DNA from: an uncultured Clostridia bacterium
Lineage (GTDB): Bacteria; Bacillota; Clostridia; Oscillospirales; Acutalibacteraceae
DNA: 64,000 nt
Direction of reading: 5' to 3'
Assembly (NCBI GenBank): GCA_944384985.1
Contig: CALWVM010000005.1
Location: 1-64,000, forward strand
This document shows positions 42,504-53,929 of this stretch, piece by piece. Both the position numbers and the translations under genes were made by a program. A model generated the notes under the pieces. That model saw nothing but the letters and a program-made list of their open reading frames with translations, did not search any database and was not told the DNA's origin. Each line of letters begins with the position of its first letter. The stretch's first letter is position 1.

Positions 42504-43832
42504 TTGACCTGGCAGGAAATCTACAAAAGCAAACAAAAAGACGTATTGGACGCCATCCGTCTGATCCATGACGGCGATACCGTTGTGACCGGCTTTGCCT
42601 GCGGGGAACCGTTCGGCATTGAGGACGCCATGGTGGAACACTATGAACAGTTTCACGACGTAACGATAGTCAACATGCTGACCATGGGCGATTCTCCATG
42701 GATCCGCACAGAGATGAAGGGTCATTTTCGCCTCAACTGCATGTTCGCCTCCGCCAGCAACCGGCAGGCGGTCTCGAGCGGTATTGCGGATTTCACCACC
42801 TGCCATTTTTACGAGATCCCGGAGATGCTGCGCGTCTACATCCGGCCGCGCGTGGCGCTCGTTATGCTTTCGCCCCCGGACGAGCACGGTTACTGCTCGT
42901 TCGGCACATCGGTGGACTATATCAAGGGCGTCTGCGACCATGCTGAGATCATCATTGCACAGATCAACAAATATATGCCGCGCACGTTCGGCAACGCCAA
43001 CATTCATGTGCGCGACGTTACAGCGTTTGTCGAGATTGACCGTCCCCTGCCGCAGCTGCCGGAGACACCGGTCGGCGAGGTAGAAATGCAGATCGGCAAA
43101 TACTGTGCTGACCTGATTCGTGACGGCGACACGCTGCAGCTTGGCATCGGCGCGCTGCCCAACGCCGTTTGCCGGCAGCTTTGGGACAAAAAGGACCTGG
43201 GGCTGCACAGCGAATTGGTCGGCGACGGCGTAGTCGATCTTCTGGAAGCGGGCATCATCAACAACAAGAAAAAATCCATCAACCGCGGGCGCAGCATTTT
43301 AGGTGCTACGTTCGGCTCGGACAAGATCAACCGTTACATAGACAACAACCCATCCGTTGAACTGCACCCCATCGATTACGTCAACAATCCGCTGGTCATT
43401 GCGCAGAACGACAATATGGTATCGATCAACTCCTGTTTGCAGATCGACCTGCTCGGGCAGATCGTTTCAGACACCATCGGTCTTCGGCAGTTCAGCGCCG
43501 TGGGCGGGCAGGTAGACTTTGTGCGCGGCGCGACCATGAGCCACGGCGGCCGTTCCATCATTGCGATGTGCTCCACGGCAAAGGGCGGCAGCATTTCGCG
43601 CGTTGTACCGCTCATTACGGAAGGTTCCGCGGTTACCACCCCACGCAACGATGTGAATTTCGTCGTTACGGAATATGGGGTGGCACAGCTCAAGGGCAGG
43701 ACCATAAAAGAACGCGCCGCAGCGCTCATTCGCATTGCGCATCCGGACTACCGCCACGAACTTGCGGACGAATACCGCCGCCGTTTCGGGGAAAACCCGC
43801 CGACAACGGCAGGCATGCCGCATGTCAGCTAA
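42504..43832 (+). CDS. Acetyl-CoA hydrolase/transferase family CoA-transferase
   Basis: 442 residues, family of 4-hydroxybutyrate and butyryl-CoA:acetate CoA-transferases. The likely catalytic Glu is in GLHSELVGDG; GIGALPNAVC and the C-terminal SAVGGQVDFVRGA, VVTEYGVAQLKG are family blocks. The exact acyl group cannot be told; butyrate or propionate exchange with acetate is plausible for a fermenter. Start taken as TTG 42504 after AGAGGTG, since family N-termini begin at TWQEIYKSK; a GTG seven codons upstream lacks a ribosome site. Followed 43 bp later by an E2-like acyltransferase. Confidence 0.85.
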   Translation: MTWQEIYKSKQKDVLDAIRLIHDGDTVVTGFACGEPFGIEDAMVEHYEQFHDVTIVNMLTMGDSPWIRTEMKGHFRLNCMFASASNRQAVSSGIADFTTCHFYEIPEMLRVYIRPRVALVMLSPPDEHGYCSFGTSVDYIKGVCDHAEIIIAQINKYMPRTFGNANIHVRDVTAFVEIDRPLPQLPETPVGEVEMQIGKYCADLIRDGDTLQLGIGALPNAVCRQLWDKKDLGLHSELVGDGVVDLLEAGIINNKKKSINRGRSILGATFGSDKINRYIDNNPSVELHPIDYVNNPLVIAQNDNMVSINSCLQIDLLGQIVSDTIGLRQFSAVGGQVDFVRGATMSHGGRSIIAMCSTAKGGSISRVVPLITEGSAVTTPRNDVNFVVTEYGVAQLKGRTIKERAAALIRIAHPDYRHELADEYRRRFGENPPTTAGMPHVS

Positions 43833-43875
43833 AATCGTTTTATGGAATAAAAAATAAAAGTAAAGGAATCAGAAC

Positions 43876-44793
43876 ATGGCAGTAACAAAATCCATCCACT
43901 TCGACATTCAGAGAAAAATCGTCTCCAACATGACCTCGGAAAGCTGGGAGACCATTCCGCATTCCTCGTTCATCTACGACGCGGACGTCACGGAATTCAT
44001 GCGGGAACTTAAGGCGCTCAACGCCGAGCGCGCCAAAGAGGACCGCTTCACCGTCAACACCGTCATGCTGAAGGTCATTGTGGAGGGCTTAAAGGCGGCG
44101 CCGATGCTCAACTCCACCATCGAATTCAACCGGAAGCTCGTCCGCGGGCGGCTGGATCTGCATGACGACATTAACATTTCGATGCCGATGATTTTGCCGA
44201 ACGGCAAGATGATGACCATCAACCTGCATCATTTTGAAAACAAGACGCTCACCGAAATGACCGCCTATATCCAGGATGTGGTACGCCGCGCGAACAACAC
44301 AGACCTCACGGAGGTCATGTTTGAGGTCTCGATGGACAACACCCTTAAGGCGCTGCGCAAAGGGCATATCGCAACGGTCATCAACCGTCTGATTGGCTCC
44401 AAGACCGGCAAACACAAGGTCAAGACGCTCACCGGTAAAGCAAAACGGGAATACTACGCGATTCCCGAAAAAGACCGGCTTACCTTCCGTGACATCGAGC
44501 AGGGAACCGTAACGGTCACGAATATCGGCTCGGTATACCGCTACCAGAAAGGCGCGGTCGGGCTTTTGGAGATCATCCCGCCGCAGGTCGGTGCGTTCTG
44601 CATCGGCGGCATTCAGGAGCGCGCAGGCGTAAAGACCGACGAAAACGGCAACAAGGTCTTTGACGCGCGGCAGATTTTGCCGATCTGCATGGCTTTCGAC
44701 CACCGCGCGGTAGACTTTGGCGAGGTCGCGCCGTTCTTAGTAAAATGCGACGAGATCTTTGCGAACCCGTCTGTGATCCGCGAGTGGGTCTAA
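43876..44793 (+). CDS. Lipoyl-less 2-oxoacid dehydrogenase E2-type acyltransferase
   Basis: 305 residues comprising only the catalytic CAT-like domain; no lipoyl or subunit-binding domain precedes it. The active-site motif is DHRAVDF (His276, Asp280); canonical E2 has HxxxDG, so a Phe replaces the Gly. TVTVTNIGSVYRYQKGAVGL and PPQVGAFCIGGI are family strands. Stand-alone proteins like this may transfer acyl groups from CoA to another acceptor. ATG 43876 follows AAAGGAA; cotranscribed with the CoA-transferase, suggesting an acyl-CoA substrate. Confidence 0.85.
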   Translation: MAVTKSIHFDIQRKIVSNMTSESWETIPHSSFIYDADVTEFMRELKALNAERAKEDRFTVNTVMLKVIVEGLKAAPMLNSTIEFNRKLVRGRLDLHDDINISMPMILPNGKMMTINLHHFENKTLTEMTAYIQDVVRRANNTDLTEVMFEVSMDNTLKALRKGHIATVINRLIGSKTGKHKVKTLTGKAKREYYAIPEKDRLTFRDIEQGTVTVTNIGSVYRYQKGAVGLLEIIPPQVGAFCIGGIQERAGVKTDENGNKVFDARQILPICMAFDHRAVDFGEVAPFLVKCDEIFANPSVIREWV

Positions 44794-44800
44794 GCAATCT

Positions 44801-44824
44801 CATACACATACACATACACATACA
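44801..44824. repeat. Hexamer tandem repeat (CATACA x4)
   Basis: Four perfect copies of CATACA right after the E2-like stop codon, non-coding. Confidence 0.85.
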
Positions 44825-44829
44825 AAGAG

Positions 44830-44863
44830 ACGCCGCTGCCCCGATTTTCCGGGACGGCGGCGT
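44830..44863. terminator. Bidirectional hairpin between the E2-like gene and parC
   Basis: 14-bp arms (44830-44843 and 44850-44863) with one mismatch and one G-T pair; short T-rich tails on both sides. It separates convergent genes. Confidence 0.78.
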
Positions 44864-44922
44864 TTCGTTATACGTCTCTATCTTTCGCAGGTCGCTTCTC
44901 CCCTGCTGTGCCGTTTTTGTCT

Positions 44923-47160
44923 TTACAGCGTAAGCTGCTCGCCCGCATCCTCGGCGGAAAGCAATGCGCCGGCGGCGGGCAGAGAACGTGTGCGGTAGCG
45001 GGCGGGTTTATGGAATTCGCCCTCGCGGTAATCGCGAACGCTTTGCACACGGTGACCTTTTTTTAATGTCATCACCGCGACACCCTGCGTATCCTTGGTG
45101 GTTTTCGGCGCGATTGCACCGGTGTTCAAAAGCAGCAGCCGCCCTGCGGTGGACTGCACGACCAACTCGCAGTCCTCGGAAATTTGACGGATCGCCGCGA
45201 GCGGGAATTTGTCGCAATAGGCCTTGATCAGCTTTTTGCGGTTGGTCTTGGTGGCGTAGGCGGAAAGATCCACCTTCGCCAGTTTGCCGTTTTCAAAGAA
45301 GAACAGCATATAGCCTTTATAATCGGTCGTGACCGCCATGTAAATGGCGGACTCGCCTGCATCCATATGCAGCTTGGAGGGCACGAAATCGCCCAAAACG
45401 CTCGCCTTGGAATCTTCAAAATCCGCAGCTTTTGCCTTATACACTTGGCAGCGGTCGGTGAAGAAGAGAAGGTCTGTGTTATTGGTCGCTTCCACGGTCC
45501 GAAGCAGGCTGTCACCGTCCTTCATCTTCTGTTCGCCGCTCATGCGCAGCGACTGCGGCGTGATCTTTTTGAAGTACCCCTCTTTGGTGAAGAACAGATG
45601 CACGGGGTAATCCGGGATCTCCTCAGCCGCTTCGTCGTCTGGGTCGGCATCGGCGAAAATAATTTCGCTGCGGCGCGGGATGGCATATTTTTCCACAACA
45701 TTTTTCAGTTCCGAGACGATGATCTTTTTCACGCGCGCACGGCTTGCGAGGATGTCTTCCATATCCTCGATGCGCTCGCGCAGATCTTTGATGTCCGCGG
45801 TGCGCTTGAGGATGTATTCCCGGTTCAAGTGGCGCAGCTTGATCTCGGCAACGTATTCCGCCTGTATCTTGTCAATCCCGAAGCCGATCATCAAATTCGG
45901 CACGACCTCGGCTTCTTCGTCGGTAGAACGGATGATGCGGATAGCCTTGTCAATATCCAAAAGGATCTTTTGCAGGCCCTCCAAAAGGTGCAGGCGCTCT
46001 TTCGCGCGGTTCAAATCGAAATAGGTGCGGCGGCGCACGCATTCCGAACGGAACGCGATCCATTCGAGCAGCAAATCGCGCACGCCGAGCACACGTGGCA
46101 CGCCGGCGATCAGCACGTTGAAGTTGCAGGCAAAGGAATCTTCGAGCGGCGTGGACTTATACAGCTTTTTCATCAGCTTATCGGGGTCTGTGCCGCGTTT
46201 GTAGTCGATCGTGATCTTTAAGCCCTTTTTATCCGTCTCGTCGCGCACGTCGGAAATCTCGCGCGCGGCGCCGCTTTTGACTTTTTCGATGATCTTGTCA
46301 ATGATCGCTTCCGCCGTTGTGGTGGGTGGGATCTGCGTGATGTCGATGCAGTGGTTGGTTTTATCGATCGTATATTTCGAGCGGACCTTAAACGAGCCGC
46401 GCCCGGTGCGGAAGATCTCGCGCATTTGCGCTTCGTCATAGACGATCTGCCCGCCGCCGACGAAATCGGGCGCTTTGATGATCTCATTTATATCGAAATC
46501 CGCGTCCTTGATTAACGCTTCGGTCGCCTCGCAGATCTCGCGCAGATTAAACGAACATATCGACGACGCCATACCGACGGCAATACCCGTGTTGGCGTTG
46601 ACAAGCACGGACGGGAACGTCACGGGGAAGAGCGTCGGTTCCTTCATGGTGTTGTCGTAGTTATCGACGAAATCCACCGTGTCCTTATCGATGTCGGCAA
46701 ACAGTTCGGCGGCGATGGGCTCAAGTTTGGCTTCCGTATAACGGGAGGCAGCGCACTGCATATTGCGCGAATACGCCTTACCGAAGTTGCCCTTGGACTG
46801 GATATACGGGTGCAAAAGCGCTTCATTGCCGCGTGTCAAACGCACCATAGTCTCATAGATCGGCCCGTCGCCGTGGGGGTTAAGCTGCATCGTGCGGCCG
46901 ACGATATTGGCGGACTTGATGGTGCCGCCCGAAAGCAGCCCCATTTTATACATGGTATACAACAGCTTGCGGTGCGAGGGTTTGAAGCCGTCGATCTCGG
47001 GGATGGCGCGCGAAAGGATGACGCTCATGGCATAGGGCATATAGTTCGTTTCGAGCGTTTCGGTGATGTCCTGCTCTACGACCTCGCCCGCGCCTAAAAT
47101 ATGTGCGTTCGGCTGCGCTTCTTCGCGCTGCACCGCTTTTTGTCTCGGTTTTCTCGGCAT
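44923..47160 (-). CDS. parC: Type IIA topoisomerase subunit A (ParC-like)
   Basis: Breaks and rejoins DNA; partner of the subunit B encoded just upstream. 745 residues: winged-helix core with catalytic Tyr141 in AASRYTE, the tower and coiled-coil region (about 330-480), and a C-terminal beta-pinwheel from about 490. No clear GyrA box is visible, in line with a topoisomerase IV or divergent second gyrase rather than the primary gyrase. The basic N-terminus (MPRKPRQKAVQREE) is an extension of about 30 residues. It starts 27 bp after the B gene. Confidence 0.9.
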   Translation of the reverse strand: MPRKPRQKAVQREEAQPNAHILGAGEVVEQDITETLETNYMPYAMSVILSRAIPEIDGFKPSHRKLLYTMYKMGLLSGGTIKSANIVGRTMQLNPHGDGPIYETMVRLTRGNEALLHPYIQSKGNFGKAYSRNMQCAASRYTEAKLEPIAAELFADIDKDTVDFVDNYDNTMKEPTLFPVTFPSVLVNANTGIAVGMASSICSFNLREICEATEALIKDADFDINEIIKAPDFVGGGQIVYDEAQMREIFRTGRGSFKVRSKYTIDKTNHCIDITQIPPTTTAEAIIDKIIEKVKSGAAREISDVRDETDKKGLKITIDYKRGTDPDKLMKKLYKSTPLEDSFACNFNVLIAGVPRVLGVRDLLLEWIAFRSECVRRRTYFDLNRAKERLHLLEGLQKILLDIDKAIRIIRSTDEEAEVVPNLMIGFGIDKIQAEYVAEIKLRHLNREYILKRTADIKDLRERIEDMEDILASRARVKKIIVSELKNVVEKYAIPRRSEIIFADADPDDEAAEEIPDYPVHLFFTKEGYFKKITPQSLRMSGEQKMKDGDSLLRTVEATNNTDLLFFTDRCQVYKAKAADFEDSKASVLGDFVPSKLHMDAGESAIYMAVTTDYKGYMLFFFENGKLAKVDLSAYATKTNRKKLIKAYCDKFPLAAIRQISEDCELVVQSTAGRLLLLNTGAIAPKTTKDTQGVAVMTLKKGHRVQSVRDYREGEFHKPARYRTRSLPAAGALLSAEDAGEQLTL

Positions 47161-47187
47161 TCTGCTATTCTCCTTTATGCGCTCACT

Positions 47188-49173
47188 TTACGAAATGTCT
47201 GCAAGTTCCAGATACATGTGCCCGTTTTCGGCGATGTGTTCCTTACGTCCCTGCAGATTGTCGCCCAAAAGCAGGTCGAACTTGTCGGAGACCGCCTCAG
47301 GTGAGGCATCCGGCTCCACTTTTATAAGGCGGCGCGTTTTCGGGTTCATGGTAGTAAGCCACATCATATCCGCTTCGTTTTCGCCGAGACCCTTCGAGCG
47401 CTGGATGGTGAATTTACGGTCGCCGAGGCGCTCAAGCACCTCCTGCTTTTCCTTTTCGGTATAGCAGAACCAGGTTTCGTCCTTCGAATTGATCTCATAC
47501 AGCGGGGATTCCGCGATATAGACCTTGCCCGCACGGATGAGCGTCGGCATCAGGCGATAGATCATGGTGAGGATCAGCGTGCGGATCTGGAAGCCATCCA
47601 CGTCGGCATCGGTGCAGATGATGACCTTGCTCCAGCGCAGATTCTCGAGGTTGAAAGAGGAAAGCTCCTTACTCGCCTTGCCCGTGACCTCCACCCCGCA
47701 GCCGAGGACCTTGATGAGGTCAACAATAATATCGCTTTTGAAAATCTTGTTATACTCCGCTTTCAGGCAGTTGAGGATCTTGCCGCGCACGGGGATGATC
47801 GCCTGAAAGGCGCTGTCGCGCGCCTGCTTGCACGCGCCGAGCGCGGAATCGCCCTCCACGATGAAGATCTCGCGTTCACTGACGTCTTTCGAACGGCAGT
47901 CCACGAATTTTTCGACGCGGCTGGTGAGGTCGCTGCCGGTCTGCAAAGTCTTTTTCAGATTCAGGCGCGTGCTTTCCGCCTTGACGCGCGAGCGCATATT
48001 GATCAGCACCTGATTGCCGATCTTTTCAGCCTCCAGCGGGTTTTCAATAAAGTAGATTTCGAGTTGGTGGCGGAAGAACTCAGTCATCGCCTCTTGGATG
48101 AATTTATTGGTAATGGATTTTTTCGTCTGGTTCTCGTAAGACGTCTGCGTCGAGAACGAGGACACGACGAGCACGAGACAATCCTCCACATCCTGGAAGC
48201 TGATCTTGCCGTCTGTTTTCAAATATTTGCCGCTCGATTTCAGGTACGCGTCGATCTGCGAGACAAACGCGCTTTTAACCGCTTTTTCAGGCGCGCCGCC
48301 GTGCTCGAGGAAACTCGAGTTGTGATAGTATTCTTTGAGCTGCTTTTTATTGGAAAAGCAAAGCGCGGCGTTGATCTTGACCTTATACTCAGGCTTGTCC
48401 GCGCGGTCGCGGCCCTTGCGCTCCGTCTGCCAGAACTGCACGTCGGAAAGCCTGTCGTCGCCGACAAACTCCTTGACGTAATCCACAATGCCGTTTTCGT
48501 ACATGTATTCGTAGGTATCGAAGCTGTTGGGGCCGACCTGGTCGCGCAGAACGAAACGCACGCCTGCATTGACCACAGACTGGCGGCGCAGGGTATCCTG
48601 ATAAAAGGAAAGCGGGATGTCGATATCCGTAAACACCTTTAAGTCGGGCTTCCAGCGGATGCGCGTGCCCGTGTCACGCTTATGGTACGGTTCGCGCTGC
48701 AAGTCGCCGTCGGGATTGCCCTCTTTGAAATGCATGACGTATTTCATACCATTTTTGTGGATCTCCGCTTCCATATACTCCGAAGCATACTGCGTGGAGC
48801 AAAGGCCAAGGCCGTTAAGCCCCAGGGAATACTCATAGCTGCCGCCGTCGTTGGTGTTATATTTGCCGCCGGCATACATTTCGCAAAACACCAGTTCCCA
48901 GTTATAGCGCTGTTCCTTTTCGTTATACTCCATGGGAATGCCGCGGCCGAAATCCTGCACCTCAATGGATTTGTCGAGATAACGGGTTACAATGATCTTG
49001 TCGCCAAACCCTTCACGCGCTTCGTCGATGGAGTTAGACAAGATCTCGAACATCGCATGCTGGCAGCCGTCAATGCCGTCCGAACCGAAAATTACGCCCG
49101 GGCGTTTGCGGACGCGGTCCGCGCCTTTTAACTGCGATATGCTCTCTTCCGTATATGCCGCTTTTTTCGCCAT
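47188..49173 (-). CDS. parE: Type IIA topoisomerase subunit B (ParE-like)
   Basis: ATPase and Toprim subunit, 661 residues. GHKL motifs: EILSNSIDEA (catalytic Glu and Asn region), DFGRGIP and LGLNGLGLC. Toprim motifs EGDSALG and TDADVDG. The C-terminus KGLGENEADMMW is conserved. Start is ATG 49173 (MAKKAAYTEESI) with AAAAGGAC upstream; the in-frame upstream extension covers the promoter. Operon parE-parC. Confidence 0.92.
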   Translation of the reverse strand: MAKKAAYTEESISQLKGADRVRKRPGVIFGSDGIDGCQHAMFEILSNSIDEAREGFGDKIIVTRYLDKSIEVQDFGRGIPMEYNEKEQRYNWELVFCEMYAGGKYNTNDGGSYEYSLGLNGLGLCSTQYASEYMEAEIHKNGMKYVMHFKEGNPDGDLQREPYHKRDTGTRIRWKPDLKVFTDIDIPLSFYQDTLRRQSVVNAGVRFVLRDQVGPNSFDTYEYMYENGIVDYVKEFVGDDRLSDVQFWQTERKGRDRADKPEYKVKINAALCFSNKKQLKEYYHNSSFLEHGGAPEKAVKSAFVSQIDAYLKSSGKYLKTDGKISFQDVEDCLVLVVSSFSTQTSYENQTKKSITNKFIQEAMTEFFRHQLEIYFIENPLEAEKIGNQVLINMRSRVKAESTRLNLKKTLQTGSDLTSRVEKFVDCRSKDVSEREIFIVEGDSALGACKQARDSAFQAIIPVRGKILNCLKAEYNKIFKSDIIVDLIKVLGCGVEVTGKASKELSSFNLENLRWSKVIICTDADVDGFQIRTLILTMIYRLMPTLIRAGKVYIAESPLYEINSKDETWFCYTEKEKQEVLERLGDRKFTIQRSKGLGENEADMMWLTTMNPKTRRLIKVEPDASPEAVSDKFDLLLGDNLQGRKEHIAENGHMYLELADIS

Positions 49174-49223
49174 GCTTTGTTTCCGTCCTTTTAATTCCAG
49201 CGTATTCCAAAATTCCGCAGTAT

Positions 49224-49253
49224 ATTTTACACGATATGTGGGGGATTCGTCAA
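49224..49253 (-). promoter_or_regulatory. Promoter of parE-parC
   Basis: TTGACG (49248-49253), 18 bp, TAAAAT (49224-49229) on the minus strand. Confidence 0.72.
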
Positions 49254-49292
49254 GTTTATTCAAATGTATTTTGTGTTTTCGGCATGGCAGCC

Positions 49293-49321
49293 TTGACTTT
49301 CTTTTTCATCTGTGTTATAGT
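49293..49321 (+). promoter_or_regulatory. Promoter of marR-MATE
   Basis: TTGACT (49293-49298), 17 bp, TATAGT (49316-49321). Confidence 0.85.
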
Positions 49322-49329
49322 CCTTTTTC

Positions 49330-49345
49330 AGTACGAATTCGTACT
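49330..49345 (+). promoter_or_regulatory. Perfect 16-bp palindromic operator of marR-MATE
   Basis: AGTACGAATTCGTACT, centred at the expected transcription start and ending 1 bp before the AAGGAG ribosome site. Very likely the MarR binding site. Confidence 0.85.
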
Positions 49346-49359
49346 AAGGAGTGTGTGCC

Positions 49360-49824
49360 ATGCAGAAAGACTTTATGCGCATCCGGCGGCTGACGCTTGC
49401 CGTCACCAAAAATGACGGGGCATATTATTATTTTGCCCGACGGCTCCACGTCAATGAAAACACGCTGGCGCTTCTTTACGCGCTCGACGACGGGAACCTC
49501 CATTCACAAAAGCAGATCTGCAAAGACTGGCTTCTCCCGAAGACCACCGTGAGCACGAATGTCCGCAAATTGCAGCGCGCAGGTTATCTGGAATTGCAGC
49601 CGCGTGGGAAAACGCGGGAAAAGGCCATTGCCTTGACCGAAAGCGGCAAAGCTTTTGCCAAAAGCATTTTACAGCCGCTTTATAAAGCCGAACAGGCGGC
49701 CATGGAGCAGACCCTCGCCCGCTACTCCCCAGATTTTGTGGACGCTTTTGCGTATTTCGCCGCCTGCTTTGAAACGGAAATGCAGACGCAGACCGAAAGG
49801 CAACCGATAGACAGAGAAGGATAA
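49360..49824 (+). CDS. MarR-family regulator
   Basis: 154 residues with winged HTH (SQKQICKDWLLPKTTVSTNV; KLQRAGYLELQPRGKTREKAI, where the wing Arg pair is present) and flanking dimer helices. It probably represses its own operon until an efflux substrate binds. ATG 49360 follows AAGGAG; the MATE gene starts 5 nt after its stop. Confidence 0.88.
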   Translation: MQKDFMRIRRLTLAVTKNDGAYYYFARRLHVNENTLALLYALDDGNLHSQKQICKDWLLPKTTVSTNVRKLQRAGYLELQPRGKTREKAIALTESGKAFAKSILQPLYKAEQAAMEQTLARYSPDFVDAFAYFAACFETEMQTQTERQPIDREG

Positions 49825-49829
49825 AAGCT

Positions 49830-51191
49830 ATGAATGCGTATACGTTATATACCAAAACGCCGCCGTCACGGCTGTTTTTCCGTGCGGCGCTGCCCGGGGC
49901 GGTGAGCATGCTCGCGTCGGCGTTATACCAACTGATCGACGGCATTTTCGTAGGGCAGTTTTTAGGTGAAACGCCGTTTGCAGCATTGAATCTTGCCATG
50001 CCCTTCGTCATCATCAACTTTGCGATTGCAGATCTTGTCGGCGTGGGATCCTCTGTGCCGATCTCCATTTGCCTCGGCAAAAAAGAGGAAAAGGCGGCAA
50101 ACAACATTTTTTCCTGCGCGTGCGTGCTGATTGTTGCGGCGGGCGCTGTCATGGGTGCAGTCCTCTTTTGCGGTGCGCCTCTGCTCATCCGTCTGATGGG
50201 CGCGGAAGGTGAATTCGCCACGTTCGCAGTGCAGTATCTGCGGGTATACGCGCTTTGTTCGCCTGTAACGACCATCGTTTTTGCCATGGACAACTACCTG
50301 CGCATTTGCGGCAAAGTGCGCGGCAGTATGTTTTTAAACATTTTGATGTCCGTGCTCAGCTGCGCTTTGGAATTCCTGTTTTTATATGTGTTCCGCTGGG
50401 GCATCTGGGCGGCGGCCCTCGCGACGTGCCTTGGCATGTGCATCTGCGCGGTAATTGCACTGGGCAGCTTTGCGTTTGGGAATATGCAGCTGCGCTTTTG
50501 CCGTCCGCAGTTTTCAGGCGAGATGCTGCGGGAAATCGTTGCCGCGGGCAGCCCGAACTTCCTAAACAATATTGCAGGGCGGCTGACGTCCATCATCATG
50601 AATGTGCTGTTAGTGCGTTTCGGCGGGGAATCGGCGGTCTCGATCTATGGTGTGCTGATGTACGCCGAAGGGTTCATTCTGCCGCTGCTTTACGGTATGT
50701 GCGATTCGCTCCAGCCCGCCGTGGGCTGCAACTGGGGCGCGAACAAATTCAGCCGCGTGCGTGCGATCGAAAAATACTGCTTTGTCGCAAGCGGCATACT
50801 CTCGCTTTGCTCGGCAGGCGTTTTATTCCTGTTCCCTGCACAAATCGGTTCGCTGTTTTTAGGCAGCGAAAACAGCGCGCTCCTGCAGGAGACTGCTTTT
50901 GCACTGCGGCTTTTTGCCCTCGCCTTTCTCACACGCTGGTTTTCGTTCGCGGTGCAGAGCTTCATGCTGGCGGTCGAAAAACCCGGATATGCCTCCGTCA
51001 TCTCGGTCTCGACGGCATTTTTATTCCCGGTAGTGCTGATTGCGCTGCTGTGGAAGCTGGAACTGACGGGGCTGTGGCTCAATTCCGCAGGTACAGCGCT
51101 GCTCGCCGGATTTTTAGCGGCAGGCGTTCTGCTGCGCTTCCGCAAGCAGAACCCGCAGGTGTTTGAAAAGGCGGTAAAAGCGCAGCGGTGA
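49830..51191 (+). CDS. MATE family multidrug efflux transporter
   Basis: 453 residues, 12 helices, two homologous halves (PGAVSMLASALYQLIDGIFV; and SPNFLNNIAGRLTSIIMNVL in the second half). Na+ or H+ driven efflux of organic cations; substrate unknown. Cotranscribed with the MarR gene, ending at a bidirectional terminator. Confidence 0.9.
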   Translation: MNAYTLYTKTPPSRLFFRAALPGAVSMLASALYQLIDGIFVGQFLGETPFAALNLAMPFVIINFAIADLVGVGSSVPISICLGKKEEKAANNIFSCACVLIVAAGAVMGAVLFCGAPLLIRLMGAEGEFATFAVQYLRVYALCSPVTTIVFAMDNYLRICGKVRGSMFLNILMSVLSCALEFLFLYVFRWGIWAAALATCLGMCICAVIALGSFAFGNMQLRFCRPQFSGEMLREIVAAGSPNFLNNIAGRLTSIIMNVLLVRFGGESAVSIYGVLMYAEGFILPLLYGMCDSLQPAVGCNWGANKFSRVRAIEKYCFVASGILSLCSAGVLFLFPAQIGSLFLGSENSALLQETAFALRLFALAFLTRWFSFAVQSFMLAVEKPGYASVISVSTAFLFPVVLIALLWKLELTGLWLNSAGTALLAGFLAAGVLLRFRKQNPQVFEKAVKAQR

Positions 51192-51204
51192 TAAGGGCAA
51201 ATAT

Positions 51205-51248
51205 AATACGGCTACGGTTACAGAGCATTCTGCGACCGCAGCCGTATT
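51205..51248. terminator. Bidirectional terminator between MATE and nitroreductase
   Basis: AATACGGCT/AGCCGTATT plus CGGT/ACCG arms with one mismatch; T/A-rich flanks on both sides. Confidence 0.8.
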
Positions 51249-51272
51249 TATTATTCAAGTGAAGAATTCGGC

Positions 51273-51794
51273 TTATTTAACATACCAAACATAATGGTCT
51301 TTGCGGGGTTTTGCGGCGGGATATTCGCCGTCCGCATAGCCGAGCACGAGATTGCCGATGCCCTCGTACTCCCCTTCCACCCCGAGCTCTTTCAGGATCG
51401 CTTTGCCCTCTTCGCTCTCGAACACTTCTTTGGCACGGTGGATCCAGCAGCTTCCGAGCCCCAGCGCGTGCGCTGCAAGCATCATGTTGCCCATCACAAG
51501 ACTGCCGTCATACACGTGTGTCGGGCGGTCCTTAGCGGCGAGCACTACCAATACCGCGGGCGCGCCGTAAAACGGGTCGCTGTCACTGCCCAAGACTTTG
51601 GCGTTCAGCGCGGAAAGACGATCGCGCATCGCTTTATTGGTAACGGCAAGGATGATTGGCGACTGCGCATTCATCCCCGTGGCGGCAAACGTCCCCGCCT
51701 GTGCCACCTGCTCAATGAGGGCCTGCTCGGGCAGATCGGGCTTATACTTGCGGATGCTTCTGCGGGTGCGGATGGCTTCTAAGACTTCGTTCAT
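51273..51794 (-). CDS. Nitroreductase family protein
   Basis: 173-residue FMN-dependent oxidoreductase. RTRRSIRKYK near the N-terminus binds FMN phosphate; HALGLGSCWIH and the C-terminal LGYADGEYPAAKPRK are typical. The physiological substrate is unknown. ATG 51794 follows AAGGAAG; the frame upstream runs through the ftsH terminator and is not coding. It may rely on read-through from ftsH, as there is little space for a promoter. Confidence 0.9.
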   Translation of the reverse strand: MNEVLEAIRTRRSIRKYKPDLPEQALIEQVAQAGTFAATGMNAQSPIILAVTNKAMRDRLSALNAKVLGSDSDPFYGAPAVLVVLAAKDRPTHVYDGSLVMGNMMLAAHALGLGSCWIHRAKEVFESEEGKAILKELGVEGEYEGIGNLVLGYADGEYPAAKPRKDHYVWYVK

Positions 51795-51832
51795 ACAACA
51801 TCTTCCTTTCGAAAAAATCTTTCCTGAAAACG

Positions 51833-51856
51833 AGCCGGATTCCGAAGAATCCGGCT
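51833..51856 (-). terminator. Hairpin after ftsH
   Basis: AGCCGGATTC and GAATCCGGCT around a TTCG/CGAA tetraloop; T-tract CGTTTTC on the minus strand is modest. Confidence 0.75.
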
Positions 51857-51864
51857 TTTGTTCG

Positions 51865-53922
<2,058 letters not shown>

Positions 53923-53929
53923 CAGACGT

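Noticed and set aside
44923..49173. Primary gyrase (gyrA/gyrB)
   Set aside because: No clear GyrA box in the C-terminal domain, gene order B-A alone without dnaA/recF, and motif variants fit topoisomerase IV or a second type IIA enzyme better; not fully excluded.
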